Below, one piece after another: positions 33,528-46,600 of a stretch of DNA of 64,000 nucleotides. Under the pieces are notes generated by a model that ran no database searches, was not told the origin of the DNA, and saw only the letters and a program-made list of their open reading frames with translations. This DNA comes from Acipenser ruthenus (lineage: Eukaryota; Chordata; Actinopteri; Acipenseriformes; Acipenseridae). The stretch spans positions 68,769,382 to 68,833,381 of the forward strand of contig NC_081195.1 of the NCBI RefSeq assembly GCF_902713425.1, in the 5' to 3' direction. Both the position numbers and the translations under genes were made by a program. Every line of letters starts with the position of its first letter. Position 1 is the first letter of the stretch.

Positions 33528-35318
33528 TAATCTGGACTGGGACATTGGCAATGTTGTTCCTATTTTTAAAAAGGGAGATAAATTTGACCCTGGGAACTAC
33601 AGACCTGAATACGTAACATCAATCGGATGTAAAATCATGGAAACTATAAAGGACCACAACTGAGGAATATTTCTGTAGTAATATTATAGGAGACAGCCAG
33701 CATGTGTTTAGGTAGAGCTTGTTTAACTAATTCACTAGATTTCTTTCAGGAGGTGACTGCTAGAGTGGACAAGGACAGTGCGAATGACATCATCTGCTTA
33801 GATTTTCAAAAGGCATTTGACTAAGTACTGCCTGAAAGGCTATATCTAAAGATTAAATCAGTAGGAATAAATGGTAAAGTAGCAGCATGGATTCATAACT
33901 GGTTACAAGATAGGAAGCAGAGAGTTATAATTAGAGGCCAGGCATCAAACTGGAGTAACGGAACAAGTGGGGTACCACAGGGATCAGTATTGGAACCATT
34001 GCTATTGTTAATCTATATAAATGACTTGGACCAAGACATAATCAGTAAACTGCAAATTTTGCATACGACACAAAACTGGGAGGGGTAGCCAACTCCCAAT
34101 CAGCAACTCTACTAATACAAAGAGATTAAGACAAGATTCAAGCTTGGGCAGATGAAATTTAATGTGAATAAATGTGAAGTCTTGCACATTGGGTGCAAAA
34201 ACATTGGAGGTACAGCATGTATAGCAGTGCTGCCCAAACACGGTCCTGGAGTGCCCCTATCCAGTAAGTTTTGTAGGTCACCCTAAATTGCTAATTTCTA
34301 AAGACTGGGAACACATGGAAGTTATTGATCAATCAAGCAAATAACTTGTTCAATTAAGGGAACTCTGGTCACTGGGCCAGTTTACATGCTGGGAAAATGT
34401 CATGACTTTTTTACTGTCATGACTTATTTAAGGTGGTACGGTCTGGATTACAATTTTAGTTAGTTTTGGTTTATGTTTAGTTTATGTTTGAATACAAATA
34501 TAATACATTATACAAAAATCAAATACAACATGAAGTTTCAAAGCAGGAATTGTTAAATTAAACAAACCAAAACTATCTAAAATTATAATTCAGCCGTACC
34601 ACCTTAAATAAGTCATGACAGTAGACAGATAAGTCATGACAGTTTCCCAGCATGTAATCCAGGCCATTGAGGGCTCAAAAGGGTAGTTCATTTTTTGTAC
34701 CAAATGATCTCTAAATGACTTCATTTAATAAATCACCTGCTTAATTGATCACAGTGAAATTGTTCCAGGTGTTAAGAAATTGATGATTAAAGGTTACCTA
34801 TAAAACCTGCTGGATAGGGGCTCTCCAGGACTGGGTTTGGGCAGCACTGATGTATAGTATTGAAATAGAGGAGGCTATGTATGAAAAGAACTTGAGGGTA
34901 GTAGTGGATGAATCTCTTAAGCCAACTAGACAGTTTTGTTTTTCACAGGTCACAGAACAACCAGTGTCCACAGGTGGAATCTGAAGAAGGACATATTCAG
35001 AACCGAGGGTAGAAGGATTTTTTTTCACAGAAAGGGTGGTGAACCATTGGAACAGGCTGCCGGACAGAGTTGTTAAAGCAGAGACTGTATAACCCTCTCT
35101 GTGACCATAATAAGACCTTTAGCTAGCCGCCTGGAGGAAGGGCGGTCCGTCTAGCCACGGATTGCCAGAGGTTTCATTCCCCTACTAACCTGGTTAGGGT
35201 TTTTTGTTTTTCTTCTCCTGAGTGCTGACAGACCATGCTAGCACCAAAGCGAGCGAGCATAGGTGGGCCGAATGGCCTTTTCTCGTTCTAGAATTTCTTC
35301 AGTTCTTACGAAAACACT
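33528..35318 (+). mobile_element. Decayed LINE (CR1/L2-like) split by a hAT MITE
   Basis: Reverse transcriptase words appear in order: NVVPIFKKGDKFDPGNYRP, AWIHNWLQDRKQRVIIRGQA, SGVPQGSV. After the MITE at 34225-34849 the C-terminal part and the tail GGTGGGCCGAATGGCC follow. Several stops and frameshifts break the frame. Confidence 0.85.
34225..34849. mobile_element. hAT MITE with perfect 8-bp target duplication
   Basis: 625 bp with ends CAGTGCTGCCCAAACACGG and, inverted, GGGTTTGGGCAGCACTG; ATGTATAG flanks both sides (34217-34224, 34850-34857). Inside is a second long imperfect inverted repeat (about 34384-34480 against 34560-34663, words GTCATGACTTATTTAAGG), probably an older nested foldback element. 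Confidence 0.9.
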
Positions 35319-35574
35319 TGCAGACACTCTATCATACCTGGCTGATTAGGGATCTGAAAGTTGGATAATTCATCATCCTACCTGCAGAAAGCATTGCAGA
35401 GTATGTGTTGTAATTGGATGTGCAAGCTGTGTGTGTTCAAATAGGTACAGCTCAAAATGTCTTGGAAACTTTCTTCATTCCCATGCTGCTTACCCTTTCT
35501 GAGTCAAAAGTGTGGCACAGGCTGTCGGAACACCATGGAAGAACTATGGGATGATATGAGCTGGCAAGGTGCTG

Positions 35575-37520
35575 TGCATTGAACTGCTTCTCCTGTGTGT
35601 GTTTGTGCATTGAGCCGTTTCTCCACTGTGTGTCTATGCATTGAGCTGCTTCTCCACTGTGTGTCTGTGCATTGAGCTGCTTCTCCTCTGTGTCTGCATT
35701 GAGCCGCTTCTCCACTGTGTCTGTGCATTGAGCCGCTTCTCCACTGTGTGTCTGTGCATTGAGCTGCTTCTCCACTGTGTGTCTGTGCATTGAGCTGCTT
35801 CTCCACTGTGTGTCTGTGCATTGAGCCGCTTCTCCACTGTGTGTCTGTGCATTGAGCTGCTTCTCCTGTGTGTGTCTGTGCATTGAGCTGCTTCTCCTGT
35901 GTGTGTCTGTGCATTGAGCTGCTTCTCCACTGTGTGTCTGTGCATTGAGCTGCTTCTCCACTGTGTGTCTGTGCATTGAGCTGCTTCTCCACTGTGTGTC
36001 TGTGCATTGAGCTGCTTCTCCACTGTGTGTCTGTGCATTGAGCTGCTTCTCCACTGTGTGTCTGTGCATTGAGCTGCTTCTCCACTGTGTGTCTGTGCAT
36101 TGAGCCGCTTCTCCACTGTGTGTCTGTGCATTGAGCTGCTTCTCCACTGTGTCTGTGCATTGAGCTGCTTCTCCACTGTGTGTCTGTGCATTGAGCTGCT
36201 TCTCCACTGTGTGTCTGCATTGAGCTGCTTCTCCACTGTGTGTCTGTGCATTGAGCCGCTTCTCCACTGTGTCTGTGTGCATTGAGCTGCTTCTCCAGTA
36301 TGTGTCTCTGCATTGAGCTGCTTCTCCACTGTGTCTGTGCATTGAGCTGCTTCTCCTCTGTGTGTGTGCATTGAGCTGCTTCTCTGTGTGTGTGCATTGA
36401 GCTGCTTCTCCACTGTGTGTCTGTGCATTGAGCTGCTTCTCCTGTGTGTGTCTGTGCATTGAGCTGCTTCTCCACTGTGTGTGTCTGTGCACTGAGCTGC
36501 TTCTCCACTGTGTCTGTGCACTGAGCTGCTTCTCCACTGTGTCTGTGCATTGAGCTGCTTCTCCACTGTGTGTCTGTGCATTGAGCTGCTTCTCCTCTGT
36601 GTCTGTGCATTGAGCTGCTTCTCCACTGTGTGTCTGTGCATTGAGCTGCTTCTCCACTGTGTGTCTGTGCATTGAGCTGCTTCTCCACTGTGCGTCTGTG
36701 TGTGTCTGTGCATTGAGCTGCTTCTCCACTGTGTCTGTGCATTGAGCTGCTTCTCCACTGTGTGTCTGTGCATTGAGCTGCTTCTCCACTGTGTGTCTGT
36801 GCATTGAGCTGCTTCTCCTGTGTGTGTCTGTGCATTGAGCTGCTTCTCCTGTGTGTCTGTGCATTGAGCTGCTTCTCCACTGTGCGTCTGTGTGTGTCTG
36901 TGCACTGAGCTGCTTCTCCACTGTGCGTCTGTGTGTGTCTGTGCACTGAGCTGCTTCTCCACTGTGTGTGTGTGTCTGTGCATTGAGCTGCTTCTCCACT
37001 GTGTCTGTGTGTGTCTGTGCATTGAGCTGCTTCTCCACTGTATCTGTGCATTGAGCTGCTTCTCCACTGTCTGTGCATTGAGCTGCTTCTCCACTGTGTC
37101 TGTGCATTGAGCTGCTTCTCCACTGTGTCTGTGCATTGAGCTGCTTCTCCACTGTGTGTCTGTGCATTGAGCTGCTTCTCCACTGTGTGTCTGTGCATTG
37201 AGCTGCTTCTCCACTGTGTGTCTGTGCATTGAGCTGCTTCTCCACTGTGTGTCTGTGCATTGAGCTGCTTCTCCTGTGTGTGTCTGTGCATTGAGCTGCT
37301 TCTCCACTGTGTCTGTGTGTGTCTGCATTGAGCTGCTTCTCCACTGTGTGTCTGTGCATTGAGCTGCTTCTCCACTGTGTGTCTGTGCATTGAGCTGCTT
37401 CTCCACTGTGTGTCTGTGTGTGTCTGTGCATTGAGCTGCTTCTCCACTGTGTCTGTGCATTGAGCTGCTTCTCCACTGTGTGTCTGTGCATTGAGCCGCT
37501 TCTCCTGCTTCTCTGTGTGT
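35575..37520. repeat. 31-bp minisatellite (about 60 copies)
   Basis: Unit built from TGTGTGTCTGTGCATTGAGC and TGCTTCTCCAC, with length variants. The period is not a multiple of three and the minus strand has few stops, so all three minus frames stay open for over 600 codons. These are not genes. Confidence 0.95.
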
Positions 37521-39230
37521 GTAGATGGAGCACAGCTACCAGCTCAGTCCAGATGAAAACCAAAGCTTGACCTCTCACTTTTTCCTACCCCATTACAGCC
37601 CTTGAGAGCGACTGAGCCTTTACACCAGGGTGACAGGTGAGAGGAGACTGCTGTCTGAAGATTCTGCAGGTTTAACATTCGTTTGATTTGCTCATAATGT
37701 GAGGAGTTTGACAGATGCCCAGAATAGCATGCCATTGTAATGTTCCAGTAGTTAACCAAACAAGTGACCAGTCTAAGTATAGGAATCATGTGCCCTCTGC
37801 GTGCCCTTCCTGTAATCACCTTAGCCAGCCAGGCAGCAGCTTCCTCTGGTAGGACAGGACAGGCACACTCTTAAAGGGGCAGCGTCCCTCTTTCTCTGTG
37901 TGGCCTGCTGGAAATACACTTCAGTGAGGTGGATCACTCACTGCAGGTGAGAGCACGGTGTCTGTGCTCTTGAAGGTTTCATGTATGCAGTTATATAATA
38001 TGGGCTTCATTTCATCAGTGTGCTCTTAAAATCCGAAGGAAAGTGAACCCATGTTCCAAAAGGAAGGGTTTATTTAAGGCTGGGCTTGATTAGCTTGTTT
38101 CCATAGTATTGAGCTGTATGTTGGGGATCCTGCTGGATCCTGTCTACAGCTCAACCCACCCCATGTCTTTGCAGCAATTCATTTGTGTATTTTAGTTCAT
38201 TAATTGCCTCATTCTTTTCTCTTGATGTGTTGGTTTTTGCTTGTTTATTATTTGCAATGCATGTTTGGTATAGTTGCATTAATGTATTGTTCTTGAGTGC
38301 TTTGAGATTTGTAAAGTTGGTTTCACTTTCACTGTATGGAGTATTTTCTTTGCATGTGCACATTATTGTATTGCTAGAGGTTATGTGGGAGGATAAAAAG
38401 TGCTGTTGCTCCTTCCTCTTGGTACCATTGCTGTGCTGCTTTTAACAACCCTAAATGTGCCCCAATCTAGAGTGCGTTTCTAAAAATGTATTTTTATAAA
38501 AATGGAACAGTTCTGTGCAAATGCAAGAGTTCCACAAAATGCCATAGAGAAGTCTCAACGGACATGGACGCTTGTACTAGCGAGAGTCAGATCCACGACT
38601 GTGATGGCTCTGTATGTTTATTGTCAGACAGATGATAAACAGAAAAGAGGGCATCAGTAAACAAACCCCCTGGGCTAGCGCGTGCTTGGGCCTGGAATGG
38701 CTTGGTTTCTACTGGCAGGGGATGGCTGGTGCTGGCACAAGTACATTGCAAGGGTGTTTCGCCTGACCTGGCGATGTGCTGTACACAGGACCCCCTGCCA
38801 GGGAGAGCTCTGAATACACACAGACACAGCGCTGGTCCAGAACACTTGCATACGGACTGTGGAGGAACCAAACTGAAGCTTGTACCAGTGCAGGCTCCCT
38901 AGAGGAGGTGAGGAAGGCAGCGCCTCCTCAAGATTTCTAAGTAAAAATAATTTGTAAGCCAGCTAAATCTGAATATCAGTAGTCTCAGTTATGCTCATAG
39001 CACAATAAAAACAATTGAAACCCTTGATGAAAATAATTTGTTGAGAGTATTCTATAAGCTTCGGGGCGGGGGGGGGGGCAAATCAAATGGAGCAAATTAC
39101 AAGAACAGACAAACAGACCATGTGTAAATGACTAGTAAGAAAGTCTACCAACATATTTATAGTAAAATCCAAGTTCTATCTCGGTTTTCTGCATTTCGTT
39201 CTCAGGAACGTACACTCACTCTCTCGCGCT
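37521..39230. other. Intergenic, nothing recognised
   Basis: Single-copy-looking sequence with short spurious frames and a G run near 39.07 kb. No gene or known repeat identified. Confidence 0.5.
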
Positions 39231-39234
39231 TTCA

Positions 39235-39925
39235 AATTCAAAGTGTTTTATTGGCATGACCAATACACAGTATTGTCAAAGCAACTATCTGAATACTCTT
39301 TTGTCCTCCCTCCCTGTGTGAGGAGCCTCAGTGTTCACTCTCTGTCCCTCAGGCTGTGACAGGTGCTTGTGTGCCTCTTCTACGCAGCTTGTCTGCTCTC
39401 CTAAGAGGAGGGGGAGTTTTTCTGCGTCTGGCAGGTCTGGGAATTCTGTGCAGAGATGTTGTATTTTTGGGGAAGAAGGCTTCCCTTATTTTATTATATT
39501 TAGTGCATTGCAGTAAAAAGTGTATCTCTGTCTCAACTTGATTGAGCTGACAGTGAGCACACAGCCTGTCCTCTTTGGGCAGACATGGCCTGGCTCGATG
39601 GGTTGCTGTGTTTTAGATGAAGCCAACACTGAATTGCTCTTTTTTAAATACTAATCAATAGTGGGTATTGGCCTAATTCAGCCCTGCATGCACTGTTTGG
39701 AGTTTTCCTTTGTATTTGAAGGATATTTTTGCAGAACTCTGTATGCAGGGCTGCTGTTGGGTGTTTGTCCCATTTTGTATAATCCTGCTCTGTGAGCGGA
39801 CCCCACACTTCACTACCATACAGGGCAATGAGTTGGATGACACTTTCAAACATTTTTAGCCAAATTCTAATTGGGAGTTTTATATGAAGTTTTCTCTTAA
39901 TGTAATGAAATGCCCTGAGTGCTTT
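39235..39925 (-). mobile_element. LINE 3' fragment of a second clade
   Basis: Minus strand encodes IRIWLKMFESVIQLIALYGS, then EVWGPL, KWDKHP and NACRAELGQYPLLISI-like words of a fish LINE ORF2 C-terminus. It ends in a tail with GTCATGCCAATAAAACACTT. The clade differs from the LINEs at 13.3 and 33.5 kb. A (GAGC/GAGA)n tract at 39930-39962 abuts its 5' side, next to the SLC25A3 promoter. Confidence 0.75.
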
Positions 39926-39979
39926 TGCTCGCTCTCTCTCTCTCTCTCGCTCGCTCGCTCTCTGGAACATCACTTTACA

Positions 39980-40191
39980 ATCCAGCCAATCAGACTGCGG
40001 GAAAACCGTTCTGAAACCCACTCAATCCCGCCCATTTAAGTGTTCTGCTCTGTGATTGGCGTTGATGGAAAACGTTAGTCGCCGTGACGTCAGAGAAGTA
40101 CAAACTAATCGAGCAGCGAGGACGTCCGTTCTCTTGTAAGCCACCGGCAGCGAACTAGAGTCGCCATCTTAGACACACACACAGAGCGAGG
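39980..40191 (+). promoter_or_regulatory. SLC25A3: SLC25A3 promoter and non-coding exon 1
   Basis: A perfect CRE palindrome TGACGTCA lies at 40085-40092, with a CCAAT at 39986 and an inverted CCAAT (ATTGG) at 40055. The exon end GCGAGG before GTAAGT at 40192 marks a 5' UTR exon. The transcription start is inferred near 40.13 kb. Confidence 0.65.
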
Positions 40192-40517
40192 GTAAGTGTA
40201 TTTATTTATTTCAAAACAAACATATGAAGGTGGAAAATTGATCAAATGCAGCAGATTCTTTGTAGATTTTGTGTGGCGCTGTTTCGTAGCTCCATGTATT
40301 TATTTGTTCTAGATTAGGTAGCACTATGCCGTACAGTATATATGCTGGCAGGAGAGCCGGTTTGAGTTGTGCCGAGATGAATTCATTGACACATTTCTGT
40401 TTTCTATGGCGGAGGGCGCATTTCTTAAATTTTAAGTTTGCTACTTGTGATCACGTAACTTCTACGTTGCCTGAAATACATGTTGTGTCTGTCCGCAGAC
40501 GACCTCCCCCTCGGAAG

Positions 40518-40659
40518 ATGTATCCCAGCGCGTTGACTCAGCTGAGCCGGGCGAACCCGTTCAGCGCCCCGCTCTTCTCTCTTCAGAAGCTGGAAGAGCC
40601 GAGCCGGACCCCGGCTGCTCCTCCACAGACTCGCCGCCTCGCAGCGGCTGCAGTGGCAG
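40518..40659 (+). CDS. SLC25A3: SLC25A3 first coding exon (transit region)
   Basis: ATG gives [20 protein letters not shown], matching the human SSVAHLARANPFNTP start, then an Arg/Ala-rich presequence-like stretch. Acceptor GTCCGCAG lies 20 bp upstream of the ATG; ends in phase 1 at GTAAGC. Confidence 0.93.
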
Positions 40660-43600
40660 GTAAGCGGGCTGGGGTCCTGTCCGATTCATTTGCTGTACTT
40701 TCTAAATTACAAATCTGTCATCCATTACATAGTGTGGTTATGTTGAGGGTAAATGTTTAAGACTCCATTGCCCTTGAATTTGACTTGGATGGAGAACTGT
40801 CGCAGTAAATTAAAGGCATTGAACTTAATATTTTATAATCCTTATTTATTATTCTTTTTAAAATCCAGATATATCGGCTACGTCCTGTTGCTTTTTAATA
40901 ACTATTACAAATACGTACCATTAGCTAGCAATGCATGTGAGACGGCTTTACCCTCCTGTCATTAATTGTACCGTGTTTTTACACTCTTGTGGCTGTATTG
41001 GGTGGTAGTTGTGTAGGTTTTATTAAAGAAACGCAGATGTGATCCGCGGATCGAGTCCTCCTCCTCCGTTTTCGTTTTTTTTTTCCGCGGCCTGCAGGCC
41101 TCCTCGTGGAGGGCAGAGAAGGACAGGCTTCTCTTTCCGAGCGGATGCTGCTGCTGAAGGACGAACCGCAGCGAGCTCTGCTGTGTGTGTTTGTTCGTGG
41201 TTTTCTGAAGCAGGAAATGTAACCTGGCAGGTCAGCGTTCAGGGTTTGAAAGTCTGAAGGACAAGTCCTTGGTTTTTAAATTGCCTCTATCCTGTGACCC
41301 CTAAACCCTGTTAAAGGCCCCAACAAACCAGCTTCTCATTGGCTGTCAGAGTTGCGGACCTTCCTGCGTTTTATTGGTAGGGTTTTTTATTTTACTTACT
41401 CTTAAATTACAACGTGAAAACAAATGCTTTAAAAGGGTTACAGACTCGATATGTTCACTGTTAGGAATGTGAATACGGTTGCTTCAATGTGGCCTGTCCA
41501 TGTATCATTTGACTTGCATTAAGCACTTCAGTTAAACAGGGAATTGCTTGATTGTTGGGGTTATTAAATTGATATGTACATTATTTAAACTTGGTGTCGT
41601 TTTAGCCTTGATAACTTGAAATGGGATGTTTGTAGTAAACCACAATATTGCACAATTCTTGCTGGTGCACCAGCTGTATGTTTGTTACCTTAATTGGCAA
41701 CAGTCATGTCTTTAACAATTTACTAAGGCATGCAAGTGAAGGTGATCTCAAAGTACCCAGCCATTTTTTTAAAACCTAAGCTTTTGGTTTTCTTGTAATT
41801 TCTAAGTTAGTAAACCTGTACATTCGATTATTGGCAAGACCCAGAAATACAAACTTACTCTGATTTCAGTATGTTTATTCCTGTAAATGTTGACTTTTAT
41901 TTTTTATATTAATGGTACAACATACAGTTCCCACACTTGTTAAATGCAAAAATTGTCAGTTTCTTACATTTCTTGTTTTTCCATAGAGGGAGACAGCTGT
42001 GCATTTGGTTCAAATAAGTATTATGCCCTCTGTGGCCTGGGTGGCATTCTTAGCTGTGGTACAACACACACAGCTGTTGTGCCCCTTGACCTGGTTAAAT
42101 GCAGACTTCAGGTTTGTTTCAGTGCATATGTGTGTGAACCAGTCTTGCAACAAAACTAAATATAATCCTGGTTTTATATATATAATACTAAGAGTGGATA
42201 TACTTGTCGTCATTGGGGCAGTTTACAACATGTTCTGGTGAGATTGATAGTTTAAGCGAGGTGCTGAAAAGCTCTTTTTAGAACTTCTCCATAATAAGAA
42301 TATTTAAGTGACCACCAGTGGTGACCCAATGACTTTGTGGGGTGAATCCCTGTCAAAACTGACACTGTAACCTGGGGAGAGGGGTGAGACAGGGCTCATA
42401 TAAACTGCTAAGGAGTGTAAGAATAAAATGTTGTGTTTATAACTTTAAACCTTTTCAATCAAGTATATCCACTTTTTTTGAAAAATCTACTAATAGCATG
42501 ACGTGCTGTGTGAGCTGTTTATCACAGGAGGAGCCGCGTTCAGTAAGTACGAAGGGCAGCTCCAAGGTCCTGCATACACGTGTATAACAGAGTGCAGGCT
42601 GGGCGTCTTAACCACTCGTCTGCATTCATGGTGTACAGAGCCTGTAACCTCGTCTCATCGACGGGGACGGCGTGTGGAAGGGCAGAGTCGCACAGCGCTG
42701 CCTGTTACTCAGACAGGACTGGATTTCAAATGGGTTCCTGGTCATTCCCACAGTGGGATATTCATATTATTTTTTTGTATATGCTACCAAAGGAATTTAA
42801 TTAACCCATAATGAAGTTCTACGTTCAACACATGTACACTTTTCTCATGTCAGTGTAGACTGTAGTGTTGGTGCCCTCCATCAGCACCTAAAACAGCATG
42901 TTTAATTGTTTTTATATATATATATTAACAGCATGGTGTGTGCTTTGTGTTGCTTTAGACGGAGTAAGCTGTGAATTTGGCTCTTCAAAATACTATGCAC
43001 TGTGTGGTTTTGGTGGTATCCTGAGTTGTGGAATCACGCACACGGCTGTTGTGCCCCTGGATTTGGTGAAATGCCGCCTCCAGGTTTGTATTTGGAATTG
43101 TTATGCTGTGTTGAAACATTGTGTACAGCAGGCCTGTACTAACACTGATTTAAAATCACTGTTTGCAGCCCACGAGCGTGTGAGCTGTATTGAACTATTT
43201 CCATGCCAAAAACCAGGAGTGGCGGCCTTAGCTTGCAAACACAACTGAAATGTTTATATACTGAGCATCAAAAGAAACGTATCACTTCTATTTGGATAAA
43301 ATTCACTAGGTGTGATTGAAAAATGACAAACTGTTTTAGAGCAGGTACAGTGACCTTTTATTGTGCTGATTAACAGTTGACATCACGAAGAAGCTGCAAA
43401 ATGATCTGTGGATCTCGGGCAGGTGTTGTGACTTGGTCTCCCAGTTCATGGCCTGTCATTGACAGAGCGTGTCTGGTTATACCGTCTCACCAGGTTTAAA
43501 ATTACTGGCTGTGAGCACCCAAGCCACAGTACGCTGCCCTAGTCCAGCCTCCAACATGCCGATTGCACGAAGGTGCTGCTGTCTTGGCAGATGTGACATA

Positions 43601-46600
43601 TTTTATGTTTTTCTGTGATTTTGTTTATTGCTTTTATTCAACAGCTGAAATCACTCCATATCCATTGTCCAATCAACTGTCATACTAATTAGGTGATTAA
43701 GTGCATTTGCTTCAGTCAGTCACTCAAGCGTATCATTTATATACCTTATTTTTGTTAGAGAATAAATGTTATAATAGTGACGTTTCTTTTGATGCTTGGT
43801 ATAGTTGAACTCAGATGTTTTTTATGCCTTTTTGAAAGGAAGGATGCGGTTTATTTTTTAATGTTATTTCAGTAGATTTTGCTGAAAGTATCTACATTCC
43901 ACAAATGCATATTTTATTCTTTGCTTTATAAAATAACCAGTTGCATAGTTTTAAACTGTACTGTTGACTAATTTTGCTGTGTTAAAGCATCAAAGCCTGA
44001 AGTTTTATACAGCACGTTATTTACTTTGTAATGTATGCACGAGTGTTTCTGAAGCTGTGGATCACTTCATGCTCAATCCATTTTGACATGCCAATGTCCT
44101 TGCCATGCAGGTGAGCCCTGATAAGTACAAGAACATCTTCAAAGGCTTCTCCATCACAATCAAAGAAGATGGCATGCGAGGGCTTGCCCGGGGCTGGGCT
44201 CCCACGTTTATTGGATACTCCATGCAGGGGCTCTGCAAGTTTGGGTTTTACGAGGTGTTCAAGAACGTGTACGGAGATTTTCTGGGAGAGGTAGGTTGGC
44301 AGTCAGATACTGAACTTGGTTGAATGCTGTGTGGTCTACCTGTTTCCATCTTTACCATCTAAAAATACCAAAATGTACTTAGAGGAATATAAGGGGGTGC
44401 CTGTCTCTGTCTGTCTGTGCCTAAGAGTATATGTGTGGCACACTTGCGTTTCTTATGTCTAGTGAAGCGCTTATCCAATTGTGATACTGTTACAACATTG
44501 TTTAGTGCTAGTTCTTGATATTAGAAACGGGGGCTATGTGGTGTCATCTGTCTGAAGGTCTGGTCTAATACTATCTTCTATATGTTTGTTTATATACTTA
44601 TTTGTAAAGGTGTTTTTGCTTAAGGTGGGCTTGTAATGTGTTTAAGATTATTTTCAATTACCAAAATTGTAGTGTTCTCTTCACTCTTTTTAGGAAAATA
44701 GCTACATGTGGAGGACCTCCTTATACCTGGCTGCTTCTGCCAGTGCAGAGTTCTTTGCAGATATTGCTCTGGCTCCCATGGAAGCTGCTAAGGTCCGTAT
44801 TCAGACCCAGCCTGGGTATGCCAACACTCTGAGGCAGGCTGTTCCAAAAATGTATGCGGAGGAAGGTATCTGGGCGTAAGTATTCATTGAACTATCTTAA
44901 ATATTATATATAAATAAATTGCACACGCTCCCTTAGATCCACCTACGGGATGTGTCCCTGAGTTGAGTTCTGCTCGTCTCCCTGTGAGTCCTGCAGTTCC
45001 AGCCAGGAAGCATCCAGCAACTTTCCAGGTTGTACAGTCGGAGGTGCTTGAGTCATTGGCGTGTGAGAGCAACACACCTGCACGCCAGCCATTCGTGTTC
45101 TGTTGGACAACAGTCTGTCTCGCTGCAGACCTGTCTCTCACCAACAGAGCCAGGCTGGTGTGTGGACAGTCTTTTTTTGTTTTAGTCCCAATTTTCTGAT
45201 GCTTCTGAATGAACAGTGTCCTGAATTGTAAGGGTCACTTGTCTGGGGTGGGTGGGGAGTGTGCTTTAATGTGGCTGTTCAACCTGTTGGCATTTGTTTC
45301 TCCTGTAGATTCTACAAGGGTGTTGTCCCCCTGTGGATGAGGCAGATCCCATACACCATGATGAAGTTTGCTTGCTTTGAACGCACAGTTGAAGCCCTGT
45401 ACAAACATGTGGTACCCAAGCCCCGTAGCGAGTGCAGCAAGGCAGAACAGCTTGTGGTCACATTTGTTGCTGGTTATATCGGTAAGTTTAGCAGGATCCT
45501 ATCCTCCAGTGTGCCGTGCCAGCATTTCAGTATTCATTCGTGAAGGGGGGGAAGGTTGTATGATCCTTCAAAGAATAGGAAAATCATAGACTGCTGTACA
45601 TTTTATACATGTGCAGGGAGCAATGAAGTGAAATGTTAGACCTTAACTATAACTCTGAGATGAAGGTGAGAAAGAATCTTCTGTAAGGTGGGAGTTAGGG
45701 CTCTGTTCTACCAACCCCTTCAGTTAGCTAAGATTCAGTTCAGATCCAGTGTAGTAGTTTGCACACGCTCCCTTAGATCCACCTACGGGATGTGTCCCTG
45801 AGTTGAGTTCTGCTCTTCTCCCTGTGAGTCCTGCAGTTCCAGCCAGGAAGTATCCAGCAACTTTCCAGGTTGTACAGTCGGAGGTGCTTGAGTCATTGGC
45901 GTGTGAGAGCAACACACCTGCACGCCAGCCATTCGTGTTCTGTTGGACAACAGTCTGTCTCGCTGCAGACTGTCTTTCACCAGCAGAGCCAGGCTGGTGT
46001 GTGGACAGTCTTTATTTTTCTATAGTTTTAGTCCTAATGTTTGTGATGCTTCTGAACGAACACAGAAGCCATGAAAATGAACTCTGCCTTGATTAATGTG
46101 TCTACCATAGTCTACTGAAAGTGAAGGGTATGAAGAGGAATACCAGTCTGAAGAGCGGACGTGAACCCTCCTGTCCGCACTCTGCCAGTACTGATTGTGT
46201 GTTTTCTTGTAGCTGGTGTATTCTGCGCTATCGTATCTCACCCTGCCGACTCTGTTGTGTCTGTGCTGAATAAGGAGAAGGGTAGCACTGCCCTGCAGGT
46301 GCTCCAGAGACTTGGACCCAAAGGTAAGCGACCCCCTGCAGAACTGCAAATCTGTTGGAGATCAAAGTAACTGGAAGTTTAGATGCGCCTTGTTGAACAC
46401 GTCTCATTCTTCTATAGTGTAATACTCCTCTACCTGTGTTCCCAGGGGTCTGGAAGGGTCTCGTTGCCCGTATCATCATGATCGGTACCCTGACTGCTCT
46501 GCAGTGGTTCATCTACGACTCAGTCAAGGTCTACTTCAGGCTGCCCCGCCCCCCTCCCCCCGAGATGCCTGAGTCCCTGAAGAAGAAGCTGGGTCTGACA

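Noticed and set aside
35452-37578. 708-aa minus-strand ORF (and 647/608-aa frames)
   Set aside because: All three are translations of the same 31-bp minisatellite; no conserved domain or splice support.
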